This document shows, one piece after another, positions 42,482 through 50,964 of a DNA stretch of 64,000 nucleotides. Below the pieces are notes generated by a model that was given only the letters and a program-made list of their open reading frames with translations, ran no database searches and was not told the DNA's origin. Position 1 is the stretch's first letter, and each line of letters starts with the position of its first letter. Location of the stretch: the NCBI RefSeq assembly GCF_046115515.1, contig NZ_CP175953.1; one strand, 5' to 3'. The position numbers were made by a program, and so were the translations under genes. This DNA comes from Gracilimonas sp017641085 (GTDB lineage Bacteria; Bacteroidota; Rhodothermia; Balneolales; Balneolaceae).

Positions 42482-43381
42482 TTAAAAACCCATTTCTTTT
42501 GCCACTTCATACATTTGTGCATGGGCAACCACCGTATCATTAAGTGTAGGGGCATATCCACCTGAGAGTAACAATACCAAAGGCAGATTTCGTTGAGTGA
42601 TGGTCTCGATAACAATTCGCTCTCTTTCCCTGAGTCCATTTAGAGTAAGTGATAACCGGCCAAAGTGATCCGCCTCCAACGGATCAATTCCACCTAAGTA
42701 ATACACAAGGTCAGGGTTGAAATCATGTAGAATTGAATCGAGTGCGGAGATAAGGGCTTTATGGTAATCTTCGTCTTCGGTTTTATCGGGCAAACCAACA
42801 TCTAAATCGGAAGGCGGTTTCTTGAACGGATAGTTCTTTTCTCCATGAATAGAGAACGTAAATACACTGGGATCATCTGCAAAGATATGAGCCGTTCCGT
42901 TGCCCTGATGAACATCACAATCGATTACCATCACTTTATTCACCCATTTGGATTGCTGCAACACTTTGATAGCCACGGCCACATCATTAAATACGCAAAA
43001 TCCTTCTCCTAAATCCGGCATGGCATGATGGGTGCCACCCGCTAAATTACCGGCAATCCCATCTTGCAGGGCCATGAGTCCGGCATTAATGGTCCCCTGA
43101 ACAGCCAGCCTTGAACGTATAGCAAGAGATTTACTCCAGGGTAACCCCATTCTCCGCTCTTCCTTACGGTCTAAGGTTCCCTCCCAGATTGCTTGCGTGT
43201 ACCTGGGCGTATGTGCCATAATCAGGTTTGAGTGATCGACCATAGAAGGCTCTATGATTTCGGAAGTTTTAAGAACCCCACGATCCAATAAATAGCAATG
43301 CAGGCCACTGAACTTCTTCATCGGGAAGATATGATCATCAGGCATATCGGCAACGTAACCGGGGCTGTAGCTAACTCTCAA
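42482..43381 (-). CDS. Histone-deacetylase-like (acetoin utilisation family) deacylase
   Basis: Zinc-dependent deacylase of the arginase/deacetylase fold. A TTG start gives LRVSYSPGYVADMPDDHIFPM, matching the family N-terminus. Active-site residues are readable: the paired histidines in GGTHHAM (118-119), the zinc ligands in DCDVHQGNG (Asp156, His158), and the later Asp in YLGGIDPLEADHFGRL. The length of 299 residues fits bacterial class II-like proteins. Substrates may be acetyl-lysine proteins or acetyl-polyamines. It is last in a minus-strand unit aroE-pgeF-deacylase; the partners do not reveal its role. Confidence 0.88.
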   Translation of the reverse strand: MRVSYSPGYVADMPDDHIFPMKKFSGLHCYLLDRGVLKTSEIIEPSMVDHSNLIMAHTPRYTQAIWEGTLDRKEERRMGLPWSKSLAIRSRLAVQGTINAGLMALQDGIAGNLAGGTHHAMPDLGEGFCVFNDVAVAIKVLQQSKWVNKVMVIDCDVHQGNGTAHIFADDPSVFTFSIHGEKNYPFKKPPSDLDVGLPDKTEDEDYHKALISALDSILHDFNPDLVYYLGGIDPLEADHFGRLSLTLNGLRERERIVIETITQRNLPLVLLLSGGYAPTLNDTVVAHAQMYEVAKEMGF

Positions 43382-43396
43382 GGTGTAATAAATTCT

Positions 43397-44143
43397 TTAG
43401 TTCAATTTGATGATCCCCATCATCCGGCCACTATTATCTTTCTGCCGGCGATATGAATAATAGTTTTCATCTTCTATAGTACAGGAATCATCTATTTCAA
43501 TATGATCGCTTTCAATGCCTTCATCTATCAGCTGCTGTCTGATAAAAGCCTTTAGGTTAACATGGGGTTTGGCATAATTCGTTCTGTCCACAAATCGGTC
43601 AGGAAATTCAGTGGCTACTTCTTCCCCAACCTCAAAATTCTGGAGTGAAATACACGGACTCACATATACTTTTATATATTCTGGTTCAGCTCCAAGTGCC
43701 TTCATTTTTCGGATTGTTTTTGGCACAATATCAGCAACTGCTCCCCGCCAACCGGCATGAGCGGCTGCAATTACTTTATTCTCACTATCCGCGAGTAGTA
43801 CAGCAGCACAATCGGCTACCTGTATGGCAAGGGCTAACCCGGACTTGGTAGTTACGAAGCCATCGGTTCCTTCATAGATCCCTCCTTCGATCACTTCTTT
43901 AATATCCGTTTTGTGAACCTGAACTCCATAAGCTATTTGGTTTTCATCCAGACCAATCTCTTTTAATAATCGCTGGCGATTTTCAAGAACAGCGGACGCC
44001 TTTTCAGCAGTATTAAGCCCTAAATTTAAACCGGGAATAGCTCGATTGGGATGAACCGATTCCTGATTTCTCAGCGTGAACCAGCTTGAAACAGAGTCAT
44101 TGTTCAGCAGATTCGGTTTTATAAGCTTAATTCGGAAAGACAT
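43397..44143 (-). CDS. pgeF: Peptidoglycan editing factor PgeF (YfiH/laccase-domain family)
   Basis: The 248-residue family protein carries metal-ligand motifs QVHKTDI, VADCAAVLLAD and AAHAGWRGAV. PgeF homologues are cytosolic amidases that remove misincorporated L-Ser from peptidoglycan precursors; older names are polyphenol oxidase or purine nucleoside phosphorylase-like. It overlaps aroE by 17 bases, so the two are cotranscribed. The family call is firm; the activity of this copy is inferred. Confidence 0.9.
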   Translation of the reverse strand: MSFRIKLIKPNLLNNDSVSSWFTLRNQESVHPNRAIPGLNLGLNTAEKASAVLENRQRLLKEIGLDENQIAYGVQVHKTDIKEVIEGGIYEGTDGFVTTKSGLALAIQVADCAAVLLADSENKVIAAAHAGWRGAVADIVPKTIRKMKALGAEPEYIKVYVSPCISLQNFEVGEEVATEFPDRFVDRTNYAKPHVNLKAFIRQQLIDEGIESDHIEIDDSCTIEDENYYSYRRQKDNSGRMMGIIKLN

Positions 44144-44978
44144 CTTCTAACTTCATTTTTATGAGTCCGGTTGGGAATTCTTGTCCTGTCCAGAGTTTAA
44201 AGGCTTTCGCTCCTTGGTAAATCAGCATATCTAAACCTTCAACTGGAATTCCACCCACTGTTTTGGCTTGTTTCAGAAATTTAGTTTCGCGGGGATTATA
44301 CACCACATCATAGCATATTTTATCAGATAGCAATTCTGCCTCTTGATCTTTTACCGGAGATGCATCGGTATTGGGTGTCATTCCAAGTGGTGTTGCATTT
44401 ATTATGATGGCTGCTTCTTCAGCATAAGCACTCCAGTTATCATAATTACACATGATGATATCAGATTGCTCATCATACCGGCCCGGGCGACGGGAAACCA
44501 TCACTATCTCTTCAACACCAAGTTCACGCAGTGCATAACAAATAGCTTTTGTTGCGCCGCCGGTTCCAAAAATAATGGCTCGCTCACCGGCAAGCTGGTC
44601 TTCATACTCCTCTATAGGAACGCGGAACCCATATTCATCGGTATTTTCACCAATAATTTTTCCGTCTCTTTTTACAATGGTATTGATGGCCCCGATTTGT
44701 GCGGCCTCCATACCCAGCGTGTCCATGGCATTAAACAATGTCTCCTTATAAGGGATGGTAATGTTTGCCCCAAGGAACTCTAACCGGTTAAAGTGGGCAA
44801 TCAGGGTTGATATCTCACTGTTACGGACGGCTACGGCGTGGTATTCGGCCTTCAATCCGTGATGATCCAGAGCCGTATTATGCATTAATGGAGAAACGCT
44901 GTGACTTATTGGACTGCCAATTAATAAATAATGAGGTTGACGGCTCGATTCTGACTGTAAAAACTTGCTGAAATCCAT
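44127..44978 (-). CDS. aroE: Shikimate dehydrogenase
   Basis: Reduces 3-dehydroshikimate with NADPH in the aromatic pathway that also feeds tryptophan. The substrate-binding region is IGSPISHSVSPLMHN (near 22-36), the catalytic lysine lies in NITIPYKE, the dinucleotide motif is FGTGGATKA, and INATPLGM follows near 198. The length of 283 residues is normal. An intrinsic terminator hairpin ends only 17 bases before its ATG, so its own promoter or readthrough must be close to that hairpin. Confidence 0.95.
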   Translation of the reverse strand: MDFSKFLQSESSRQPHYLLIGSPISHSVSPLMHNTALDHHGLKAEYHAVAVRNSEISTLIAHFNRLEFLGANITIPYKETLFNAMDTLGMEAAQIGAINTIVKRDGKIIGENTDEYGFRVPIEEYEDQLAGERAIIFGTGGATKAICYALRELGVEEIVMVSRRPGRYDEQSDIIMCNYDNWSAYAEEAAIIINATPLGMTPNTDASPVKDQEAELLSDKICYDVVYNPRETKFLKQAKTVGGIPVEGLDMLIYQGAKAFKLWTGQEFPTGLIKMKLEDVFPN

Positions 44979-44995
44979 AGTACTTTAAAAATGAC

Positions 44996-45024
44996 AAAAA
45001 AAATGCGCATCGGTGAGATGCGCA
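44996..45024 (-). terminator. Intrinsic terminator between SRPBCC gene and aroE
   Basis: TGCGCATC and GATGCGCA pair over eight bases around a five-base loop, followed on the minus strand by eight T residues. It ends the SRPBCC transcript but lies almost against aroE, so partial readthrough may control aroE. Confidence 0.85.
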
Positions 45025-45059
45025 TCAAGTAATGTAAATAATATAAAGATTGAAATACC

Positions 45060-45536
45060 TTATGCGGTAACTTCTTCTTCGGTCTCTTCCGTTGGCTCGA
45101 TTGGAGTTTCCTTGAAGGTTCCGCCTTCAGCTAATTCCTTGAATTTCTCCAGGTCTTTTTTGAGCTGAGCAGGTGAATCTTCAATGAAAGAAGCCAATTC
45201 TTCTTCAGGATCACCGAAAAAAGTACGGTAGTCCAGAGAAAACTCAACGCGTGTGCGTTCGCCGTTATCAAGCGGAGTAAATCGAATAGTTCCGGTTTGA
45301 TTCAGATTACCGTTGATAGTAATCCAGGCAAAGCGAGTATTACGAAGATTATCGATAAGATTGGTTGTCCACTGATACTCTTCTCCTCCAATGTCAGTCT
45401 TGTATTCGAAAGTTTGAGAGTTAACTCTCTCTACTAAATCTATACGTTCCAAAAACTTAGGAAATTCAACTGGGTTAGAAAGGAGCTCGTACACTTTGGC
45501 AAGAGGTAGATCAATTTCGATTCTTTCGTGCGCCAT
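45060..45536 (-). CDS. SRPBCC/START-like ligand-binding protein
   Basis: The 158-residue protein opens with MAHERIEIDLPLAKVYELLS, the start of the polyketide-cyclase/SRPBCC helix-grip fold, continues with FPKFLERIDLVERV and TRVEFSLDYRT, and ends in an acidic tail (TEETEEEVTA). Related proteins bind hydrophobic ligands or act as coenzyme Q-binding-like proteins; the ligand here is unknown. It is a single gene with a strong terminator downstream. The 231-base spacer before it contains an ATCCGTGTT half-site of the trp-spacer repeat (45738-45746) and nothing else recognisable. Confidence 0.82.
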   Translation of the reverse strand: MAHERIEIDLPLAKVYELLSNPVEFPKFLERIDLVERVNSQTFEYKTDIGGEEYQWTTNLIDNLRNTRFAWITINGNLNQTGTIRFTPLDNGERTRVEFSLDYRTFFGDPEEELASFIEDSPAQLKKDLEKFKELAEGGTFKETPIEPTEETEEEVTA

Positions 45537-45767
45537 AATTTATTACTTGGTAGTTATGATCGTTAGAATTGTATTCTTTTGATGAACTGGTTGTCATGGA
45601 AACAGGCAGGACTCATCCAGATTGCTTTAAATTTACGGATAAAAAGATTAAGCCTCAATGTTCATCACAGATAAATAATCGGATAACCGTAAAGTTTTTT
45701 AAAAAAGACTTCTCCGTCTCCTTTTTGTTACACCAATATCCGTGTTTAAAAAATAACAGCGGGTAAA

Positions 45768-46370
45768 TTAAAGCGATGATTGCAGCTCCTTAAAGATATC
45801 ATCGTGAATCGAATCTTTATCCTGCCCCGCATCAATGGTTTTAAAACGGGTTTCAGTTTCGGCTAAATGCTCAAATCCATCGAAAACGCGTTTGAAAAAA
45901 GAATCTCCTGAGAGCTCCATACGATCTTTTTCAAAGTTCTTGGTCCGCTCGGCAGCCTCTTCCAGGCTAAGCCTCAAATAAAAAGTAAAATCAGGAACCA
46001 GGTTGTGCGTAGCTGCTGCATTGATTTGATTAATCTGATCGATGGGCATACTCTTGCGCCCAAACCCCTGGTAAGCAGTTGTAGAGTCATAAAAGCGATC
46101 CAGGATTACTATTACATCTTGTTTAAGCAGAGGACGCACTTTCTCGGCAACCAACTGTGAGCGCGCTGATGAAAACAGCAAGAGCTCAGTTATCGGGTCA
46201 ATATCCAGTTCGGGGTTGAGCAGCATTCCGCGAATCATCTCAGAGACATCGGTTCCTCCGGGCTCCCGAAATACCTCCACTTTATGCCCCAGCTTGGTCA
46301 ATCGTTCTTTTAACAGGGAAATCTGTGTGGACTTCCCGCTTCCGTCTATTCCTTCAAATGTAATTAGCAT
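45768..46370 (-). CDS. tmk: Thymidylate kinase
   Basis: Phosphorylates dTMP to dTDP. The P-loop FEGIDGSGKST is at 4-14, followed by the dTMP-binding FREPGGTDVSEMIR and the DRFYDSTTAYQG segment with the DR(Y/F) motif near residue 95. The length of 200 residues is standard. It starts about 50 bases from a palindromic repeat that separates it from divergent metG. Confidence 0.96.
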   Translation of the reverse strand: MLITFEGIDGSGKSTQISLLKERLTKLGHKVEVFREPGGTDVSEMIRGMLLNPELDIDPITELLLFSSARSQLVAEKVRPLLKQDVIVILDRFYDSTTAYQGFGRKSMPIDQINQINAAATHNLVPDFTFYLRLSLEEAAERTKNFEKDRMELSGDSFFKRVFDGFEHLAETETRFKTIDAGQDKDSIHDDIFKELQSSL

Positions 46371-46417
46371 GCAGTAAAGTTAAGGAGAAATGAGGAGCAG
46401 AAAAATTTATTAAACCT

Positions 46418-46568
46418 GCCATCGCGAGGAGTCTGCATGCCTGAGCAGGTCACCGCCATCTTACGACGAGGCGATCTCCTTTAACTATTTTGGATATCGC
46501 TATCAGGAGATTGCTTCGTCGAAAAGCATCAGATCTCTAAATTCAACATTTAGTCTCCTCGCAATGAC
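46418..46568. repeat. Palindromic interspersed element upstream of metG
   Basis: An element of about 151 bp with imperfect terminal inverted repeats GCCATCGCGAGGAG and CTCCTCGCAATGAC (12 of 14 complementary) and inner arms CGACGAGGCGATCTCCT and AGGAGATTGCTTCGTCG (15 of 17). It has no coding capacity. The end motif resembles the ATTGCGAGGAG palindromes found in many bacterial genomes (from memory). A second copy lies just after metG. Confidence 0.85.
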
Positions 46569-46646
46569 GAGGTATTTTTTCAATCCACCTTAAACATTAA
46601 ACCCACCATTTCTTATCTTCGGAAAAAAGACGGATAAAACTCATTC

Positions 46647-48686
46647 ATGCCCAATAAAAAAAGAATTCTTGTTACTTCGGCGCTGCCCTATGCCAACGGA
46701 CCTATTCACCTTGGTCACCTTGCCGGAGCTTACCTCACTCCTGACTTTTACTGCCGCTATAAACGCCGTACGGATGCCGATGTAGCCTTCATCTGCGGTT
46801 CTGACGAACATGGTGTACCCATAACCATCGCCGCAGAAAAAGAAGGAGTTTCTCCCCAGGATATTGTGGATCGCTATCATGGGATGAATAAGAAGGTATT
46901 TGAAGATTTTGGAATCACCTTCGACTATTATGGAAGAACCAGCTCCAAAGTTCATCATGAAACATCTCAGGAGTTCTTTACCAATCTGCACGAGAAGGGA
47001 TTTTTTAAGAAGAAAACGGAAGAGCAGCTATATGATCCCAAGTCGGATATGTTCCTCCCTGATCGCTATGTAAAAGGAACCTGCCCAAACTGTGGTTTTG
47101 AAGAAGCCTACGGTGATCAGTGTGAAAACTGCGGAACCTCCCTTTCCCCTACCGAACTGAAAAACCCGGTGAGCGCATTATCCGGTGAGAAACCCGAGCT
47201 CAAAAAAACCGAACATTGGTATATGCCGCTGGGAGATGTACAACCCAAACTCGAGAAATGGATCGACAGTCGCGAGAACTGGAAGCCCAATGTAATGGGG
47301 CAGGTTAAAAGCTGGCTGAATGACGGTCTTGCTGATCGTGCTGCTACCCGCGACTTAAGCTGGGGCGTGCCGGTTCCATTGGAAGAAGCCAAAGGTAAAG
47401 TATTGTATGTCTGGTTTGATGCTCCTATCGGATATGTATCGGCCACCAAAGAATGGGCTGAGGAACAAGGCAAACCGGAGCTCTGGAAAGACTTCTGGCA
47501 GGATGAAGATACCGAGCTCTACCACTTTATTGGTAAAGATAACATTGTGTTCCACTGCATTATGTTTCCCGTTGTACTGATGGAGCATGGTGATTATGTA
47601 TTGCCCAAAAATGTGCCGGCAAATGAGTTTTTAAACCTGGAAGGGAAGAAACTATCCACCTCCCGGGGTTGGGCTGTTTGGTTGCATGAATACCTGGATG
47701 TTGAGGAATTCAATCCCGACCTTCTTCGGTATGCGCTTGGTACTACCCTGCCGGAATCAAAGGATTCTGATTTCTCCTGGAAAGATTTCCAGACCAGAGT
47801 AAATACAGAACTGGCGGATGTATTGGGTAACTTCACCAACCGCTCTCTTTCCTTCACGGCTAACTATGCGGACGGAAAAGTTCCCGAGCTCATTGAGCCT
47901 TCCGATTTGGATAAGGAAACCTTGCAGTCAATCCGTGATCAAAAGGAGAAAATTACCCAGGCTTATGAGAACTTCCGATTTAAGGAAGCCATCAACGAAA
48001 CGATGAACCTGGCCCGTATTGGTAATCGCTATTTTACAGAAACCGAGCCATGGAAAACACGCAAAGATGATCCGGTTAAATGTGGGAATACATTATATGT
48101 GAGTCTGCAAATCAGTGCGGCTCTCTCCTGCTTGTTTGACCCTATTCTCCCTGCTAAAATGAAACAACTCAGAGCTCAATTTGGGTTGAGTGATAATTTC
48201 GGTTGGGATGACATCACCCCGAATATGCTGATAAAAGGCACTCCTGTTAACCAGGGCGACATTCTATTTGATAAAATTGAGGACGAACTCATCGAAGAAC
48301 AAATTCAAAAACTACACGACAAAGCCAAGGCCGCCGACCCTACACCGGATGTTCCTGAATTAAAGGATGACATCGAATTCGGAGATTTCATGAAGCTGGA
48401 TCTGCGAGCCGGTAAAATCCTGACGGCTGAGAAAATCGAAAAGTCCGACAAGCTTATTAAGTTTACGGTGGATATCGGGCTGGAGAAGCGCCAGATTGTA
48501 TCCGGCATTGCAAAGCATTTTAACGCAGAGGATCTTCCCGGTCAAAAAGTGAGTGTGGTGGCAAACCTCGCTCCTAAAAAGCTGATGGGTGTTGAAAGCC
48601 AAGGTATGATTTTGATGGCTGAAGACTCTGAGGGAAATCTTAAGTTCGTAGAAACGGACGCCGAACCCGGAAGTACGATTACATAG
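46647..48686 (+). CDS. metG: Methionyl-tRNA synthetase with C-terminal tRNA-binding domain
   Basis: Charges initiator and elongator tRNA-Met. HLGH (21-24) is the HIGH motif and KLSTSRG near residue 336 the KMSKS motif. The zinc insert has two CxxC pairs (CPNC and CENC) near 145-161. The C-terminal 105 residues (DFMKLDLRAGKIL onward) form the Trbp111/EMAPII-like dimerising tRNA-binding domain, so the 679-residue protein is the long dimeric form. Each side of the gene carries a copy of the same palindromic element. Confidence 0.97.
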   Translation: MPNKKRILVTSALPYANGPIHLGHLAGAYLTPDFYCRYKRRTDADVAFICGSDEHGVPITIAAEKEGVSPQDIVDRYHGMNKKVFEDFGITFDYYGRTSSKVHHETSQEFFTNLHEKGFFKKKTEEQLYDPKSDMFLPDRYVKGTCPNCGFEEAYGDQCENCGTSLSPTELKNPVSALSGEKPELKKTEHWYMPLGDVQPKLEKWIDSRENWKPNVMGQVKSWLNDGLADRAATRDLSWGVPVPLEEAKGKVLYVWFDAPIGYVSATKEWAEEQGKPELWKDFWQDEDTELYHFIGKDNIVFHCIMFPVVLMEHGDYVLPKNVPANEFLNLEGKKLSTSRGWAVWLHEYLDVEEFNPDLLRYALGTTLPESKDSDFSWKDFQTRVNTELADVLGNFTNRSLSFTANYADGKVPELIEPSDLDKETLQSIRDQKEKITQAYENFRFKEAINETMNLARIGNRYFTETEPWKTRKDDPVKCGNTLYVSLQISAALSCLFDPILPAKMKQLRAQFGLSDNFGWDDITPNMLIKGTPVNQGDILFDKIEDELIEEQIQKLHDKAKAADPTPDVPELKDDIEFGDFMKLDLRAGKILTAEKIEKSDKLIKFTVDIGLEKRQIVSGIAKHFNAEDLPGQKVSVVANLAPKKLMGVESQGMILMAEDSEGNLKFVETDAEPGSTIT

Positions 48687-48718
48687 TTGTATACCATTAG
48701 AATAGAATTAATTAATTA

Positions 48719-48870
48719 TGTCATCGCGAGGAGCATCGGTGTCTAAATTTCAACTCAGTTATAATTCGACACGGCGATCTCCCTTACTATTTGGGATGTT
48801 GCCATGGGGAGTTTACTTCGTTATTTCGTTTCCCAAACTGACATTCATCAATTTGTCTCTTCGCCATGGC
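48719..48870. repeat. Palindromic interspersed element downstream of metG
   Basis: Second, more diverged copy of the element found upstream of metG, of almost identical length (about 152 bp). It has ends GTCATCGCGAGGAG and CTCTTCGCCATGGC and inner arms around CGACACGGCGATCTCCC and GGGGAGTTTACTTCG. It stops about 25 bases before the amylase-family start codon and so may supply part of that gene's 5' UTR. Confidence 0.75.
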
Positions 48871-48895
48871 AGTCCTCTTTTTTGGAATACACTAA

Positions 48896-50914
48896 ATGAA
48901 ATTAGAAACTGAAAATACTTGTACCATCGAGTGTCTCGAGGAATATCCCTTAGGCTATACCTCCCGAGGAAGTCAGACCGTTTTTCGGCTTTTTGCACCT
49001 AAAGCAACATCAGTGGCCGTCATTATCTACGATGAATATGAGCACAGGACCGGACTCGAATTTCCTTTAGAAAAGAACGAACAAGGCATCTGGGAAACAC
49101 TTATACAGGACACGTTCTATAACAAATGGTATGCGTACAGAATTGATGGACCCGAGGATGACCCGTTCTTTGAACCTACCGAATACCACATAGCTGACCC
49201 AAGAAGCCGGCATGTGACCTCAAACAATCACCACCTGCAATTCCCTAAAACAAAGATTGTTGAGAACAACACATTTGATTGGGAAGGTGATGACTATGTG
49301 ACGCCTGAAGATTCCAGAGATCTGATTATTTACGAAACCCACATTAAGGATATGGTGGCCCATTCCTCTGCAAAAACCTTTGTGCAGGGAATTTATAATG
49401 ATTTTCGAGAGGCTGAGGTTGGGGGAATCCGTCACCTGAAAAAGCTCGGAGTGAATGCGGTAGAGTTTCTTCCCCTTCAAAAGTTTGGGTATTACGAGCC
49501 ACCATTCAACGAAGAAACCGACGAAGGGGTAAAAAACACCTGGAATCCCTATGCCAGAAATTACTGGGGATATATGACCTCCTTCTTCTTTGCCCCGGAA
49601 ACAATATATGCTTCTGATGCCACACTGGAACCCGGAAAGGTTTTGGGAAACGGCACAAAAGCAGCCAATGAGCTGAAGTCGTTGGTTAAGGCCCTTCATA
49701 AAGAAGAAATATCCGTCATTATGGATGTGGTGTACAATCATGCATCGCATTATGATTTAAATCCTCTTAAATACACAGCCAAAGATCATTACTTCCGGCT
49801 GGATGAAATGGGGAACTACCTGAATGATAGCTGGACGGGCAATGACATCGACACCTCCCAAACGTATGCCCGGGAACTTATCGTAGAATCTGTTAAACAC
49901 TGGATGAAGGAATACCATATTGATGGATTTCGGTTTGATTTGGCAGGCATCATCGATTGGGAAACAATAGTTCTCATCAAGGCAGAAGCCAAGAAAATCA
50001 ACCCCAATGTGATTCTTATTGCCGAACCCTGGGGCGGAGATTATAAACCGGCTGGGTTTTCGGATCATGACTGGGCTTGCTGGAATGATAAAATCCGAAA
50101 TGGATTCAAAGGATATCACCCCAAAGAAAGTAAGGGGTTCATTTTTGGTGAAACTGATCCCAACCTCTCCCGCTTTGGTATCGAAAATTTACTAAGAGGT
50201 ACACTGGAATCCGGAGAACATGGCTTGTTCAATCATTCCGGTCACTCGGTAAATTACCTCGAAAGTCATGATGGATACACACTGGGAGATTATATCCGAA
50301 TTGCTTTGGATCATTCAAAAGCAGAAACCGTTTTTGAAGACAAAAGAACACTCACCTCTCTATCTGAAAAAGAACTGAAAATTGCGAAATTGGCTGCGCT
50401 ATCTTTATTCGTTTCTCAGGGAATAACCATGATCCATGCCGGGCAGGAATGGGCGCGCTCAAAAATGATTCAGGATCCGGACGGTATTGATCCGAAAAAT
50501 GGAATGCTGGATCACGACAGTTACAATAAAGACAATGAGACGAACTGGCTGAATTTTAATGAAATCAGTCTCAATAAATCTTTATTTGAATATTATAAAG
50601 GATTGATAGACTTACGGTTAGATGCACCGGCTCTGAGGAGAGCAGCACCGGATGAAATTAATTTCAAAGTATATAATGATCCGCTTCATATCACTTTTTC
50701 CATCGACGGAAAAAGTTCAGGTGATATGTACGATTACTTTGTATCATTGAACGCAAGCAAAGAGCATGCATACGAAATTATACTTCCTGATGGCTATTGG
50801 GAGATCGTTGTAAACCCCGACAAAGCGGGCTCTTCAACCATTCAAAGTGTTGAAAAATCAATGATTATTCCCGCTACTTCAGGAGTTGTATTAAGAAAGT
50901 TGCGTGTGAGCTAA
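48896..50914 (+). CDS. GH13 glycoside hydrolase, pullulanase/debranching-type
   Basis: The 672-residue protein begins with a CBM48-like beta domain (about 20-110: GYTSRGSQTVFRLFAPKATS region) followed by a GH13 catalytic barrel. The four conserved regions are visible: DVVYNHAS, GFRFDLAG (nucleophile Asp near 348), IAEPWGG (acid/base Glu near 376) and YLESHDGYTL (Asp near 457). YNHASHYDLNPLKY is characteristic of type I pullulanases, which cut alpha-1,6 branches. There is no signal peptide, so it probably acts on internal glycogen. No other glycogen genes are near. Debranching rather than alpha-1,4 specificity is likely but not certain. Confidence 0.88.
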   Translation: MKLETENTCTIECLEEYPLGYTSRGSQTVFRLFAPKATSVAVIIYDEYEHRTGLEFPLEKNEQGIWETLIQDTFYNKWYAYRIDGPEDDPFFEPTEYHIADPRSRHVTSNNHHLQFPKTKIVENNTFDWEGDDYVTPEDSRDLIIYETHIKDMVAHSSAKTFVQGIYNDFREAEVGGIRHLKKLGVNAVEFLPLQKFGYYEPPFNEETDEGVKNTWNPYARNYWGYMTSFFFAPETIYASDATLEPGKVLGNGTKAANELKSLVKALHKEEISVIMDVVYNHASHYDLNPLKYTAKDHYFRLDEMGNYLNDSWTGNDIDTSQTYARELIVESVKHWMKEYHIDGFRFDLAGIIDWETIVLIKAEAKKINPNVILIAEPWGGDYKPAGFSDHDWACWNDKIRNGFKGYHPKESKGFIFGETDPNLSRFGIENLLRGTLESGEHGLFNHSGHSVNYLESHDGYTLGDYIRIALDHSKAETVFEDKRTLTSLSEKELKIAKLAALSLFVSQGITMIHAGQEWARSKMIQDPDGIDPKNGMLDHDSYNKDNETNWLNFNEISLNKSLFEYYKGLIDLRLDAPALRRAAPDEINFKVYNDPLHITFSIDGKSSGDMYDYFVSLNASKEHAYEIILPDGYWEIVVNPDKAGSSTIQSVEKSMIIPATSGVVLRKLRVS

Positions 50915-50950
50915 GCTTAAAATATTTTACCTTTTCATTTAAATAATCCT

Positions 50951-50958
50951 AAGGAGGA
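50951..50958 (+). promoter_or_regulatory. Strong ribosome binding site supporting a TTG start
   Basis: AAGGAGGA lies six bases before the TTG that opens the sodium-dependent transporter. It is the strongest Shine-Dalgarno match I noticed in the window and settles the choice of a non-ATG start. Confidence 0.8.
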
Positions 50959-50964
50959 ACACAC

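Noticed and set aside
45569..45766. 65-residue plus-strand reading frame in the tmk-SRPBCC spacer
   Set aside because: No family similarity, no ribosome site, and the region contains a repeat half-site.
46418..48870. Composite transposon carrying metG
   Set aside because: The flanking elements have no transposase and are only about 152 bp; mobility of the whole segment cannot be supported.
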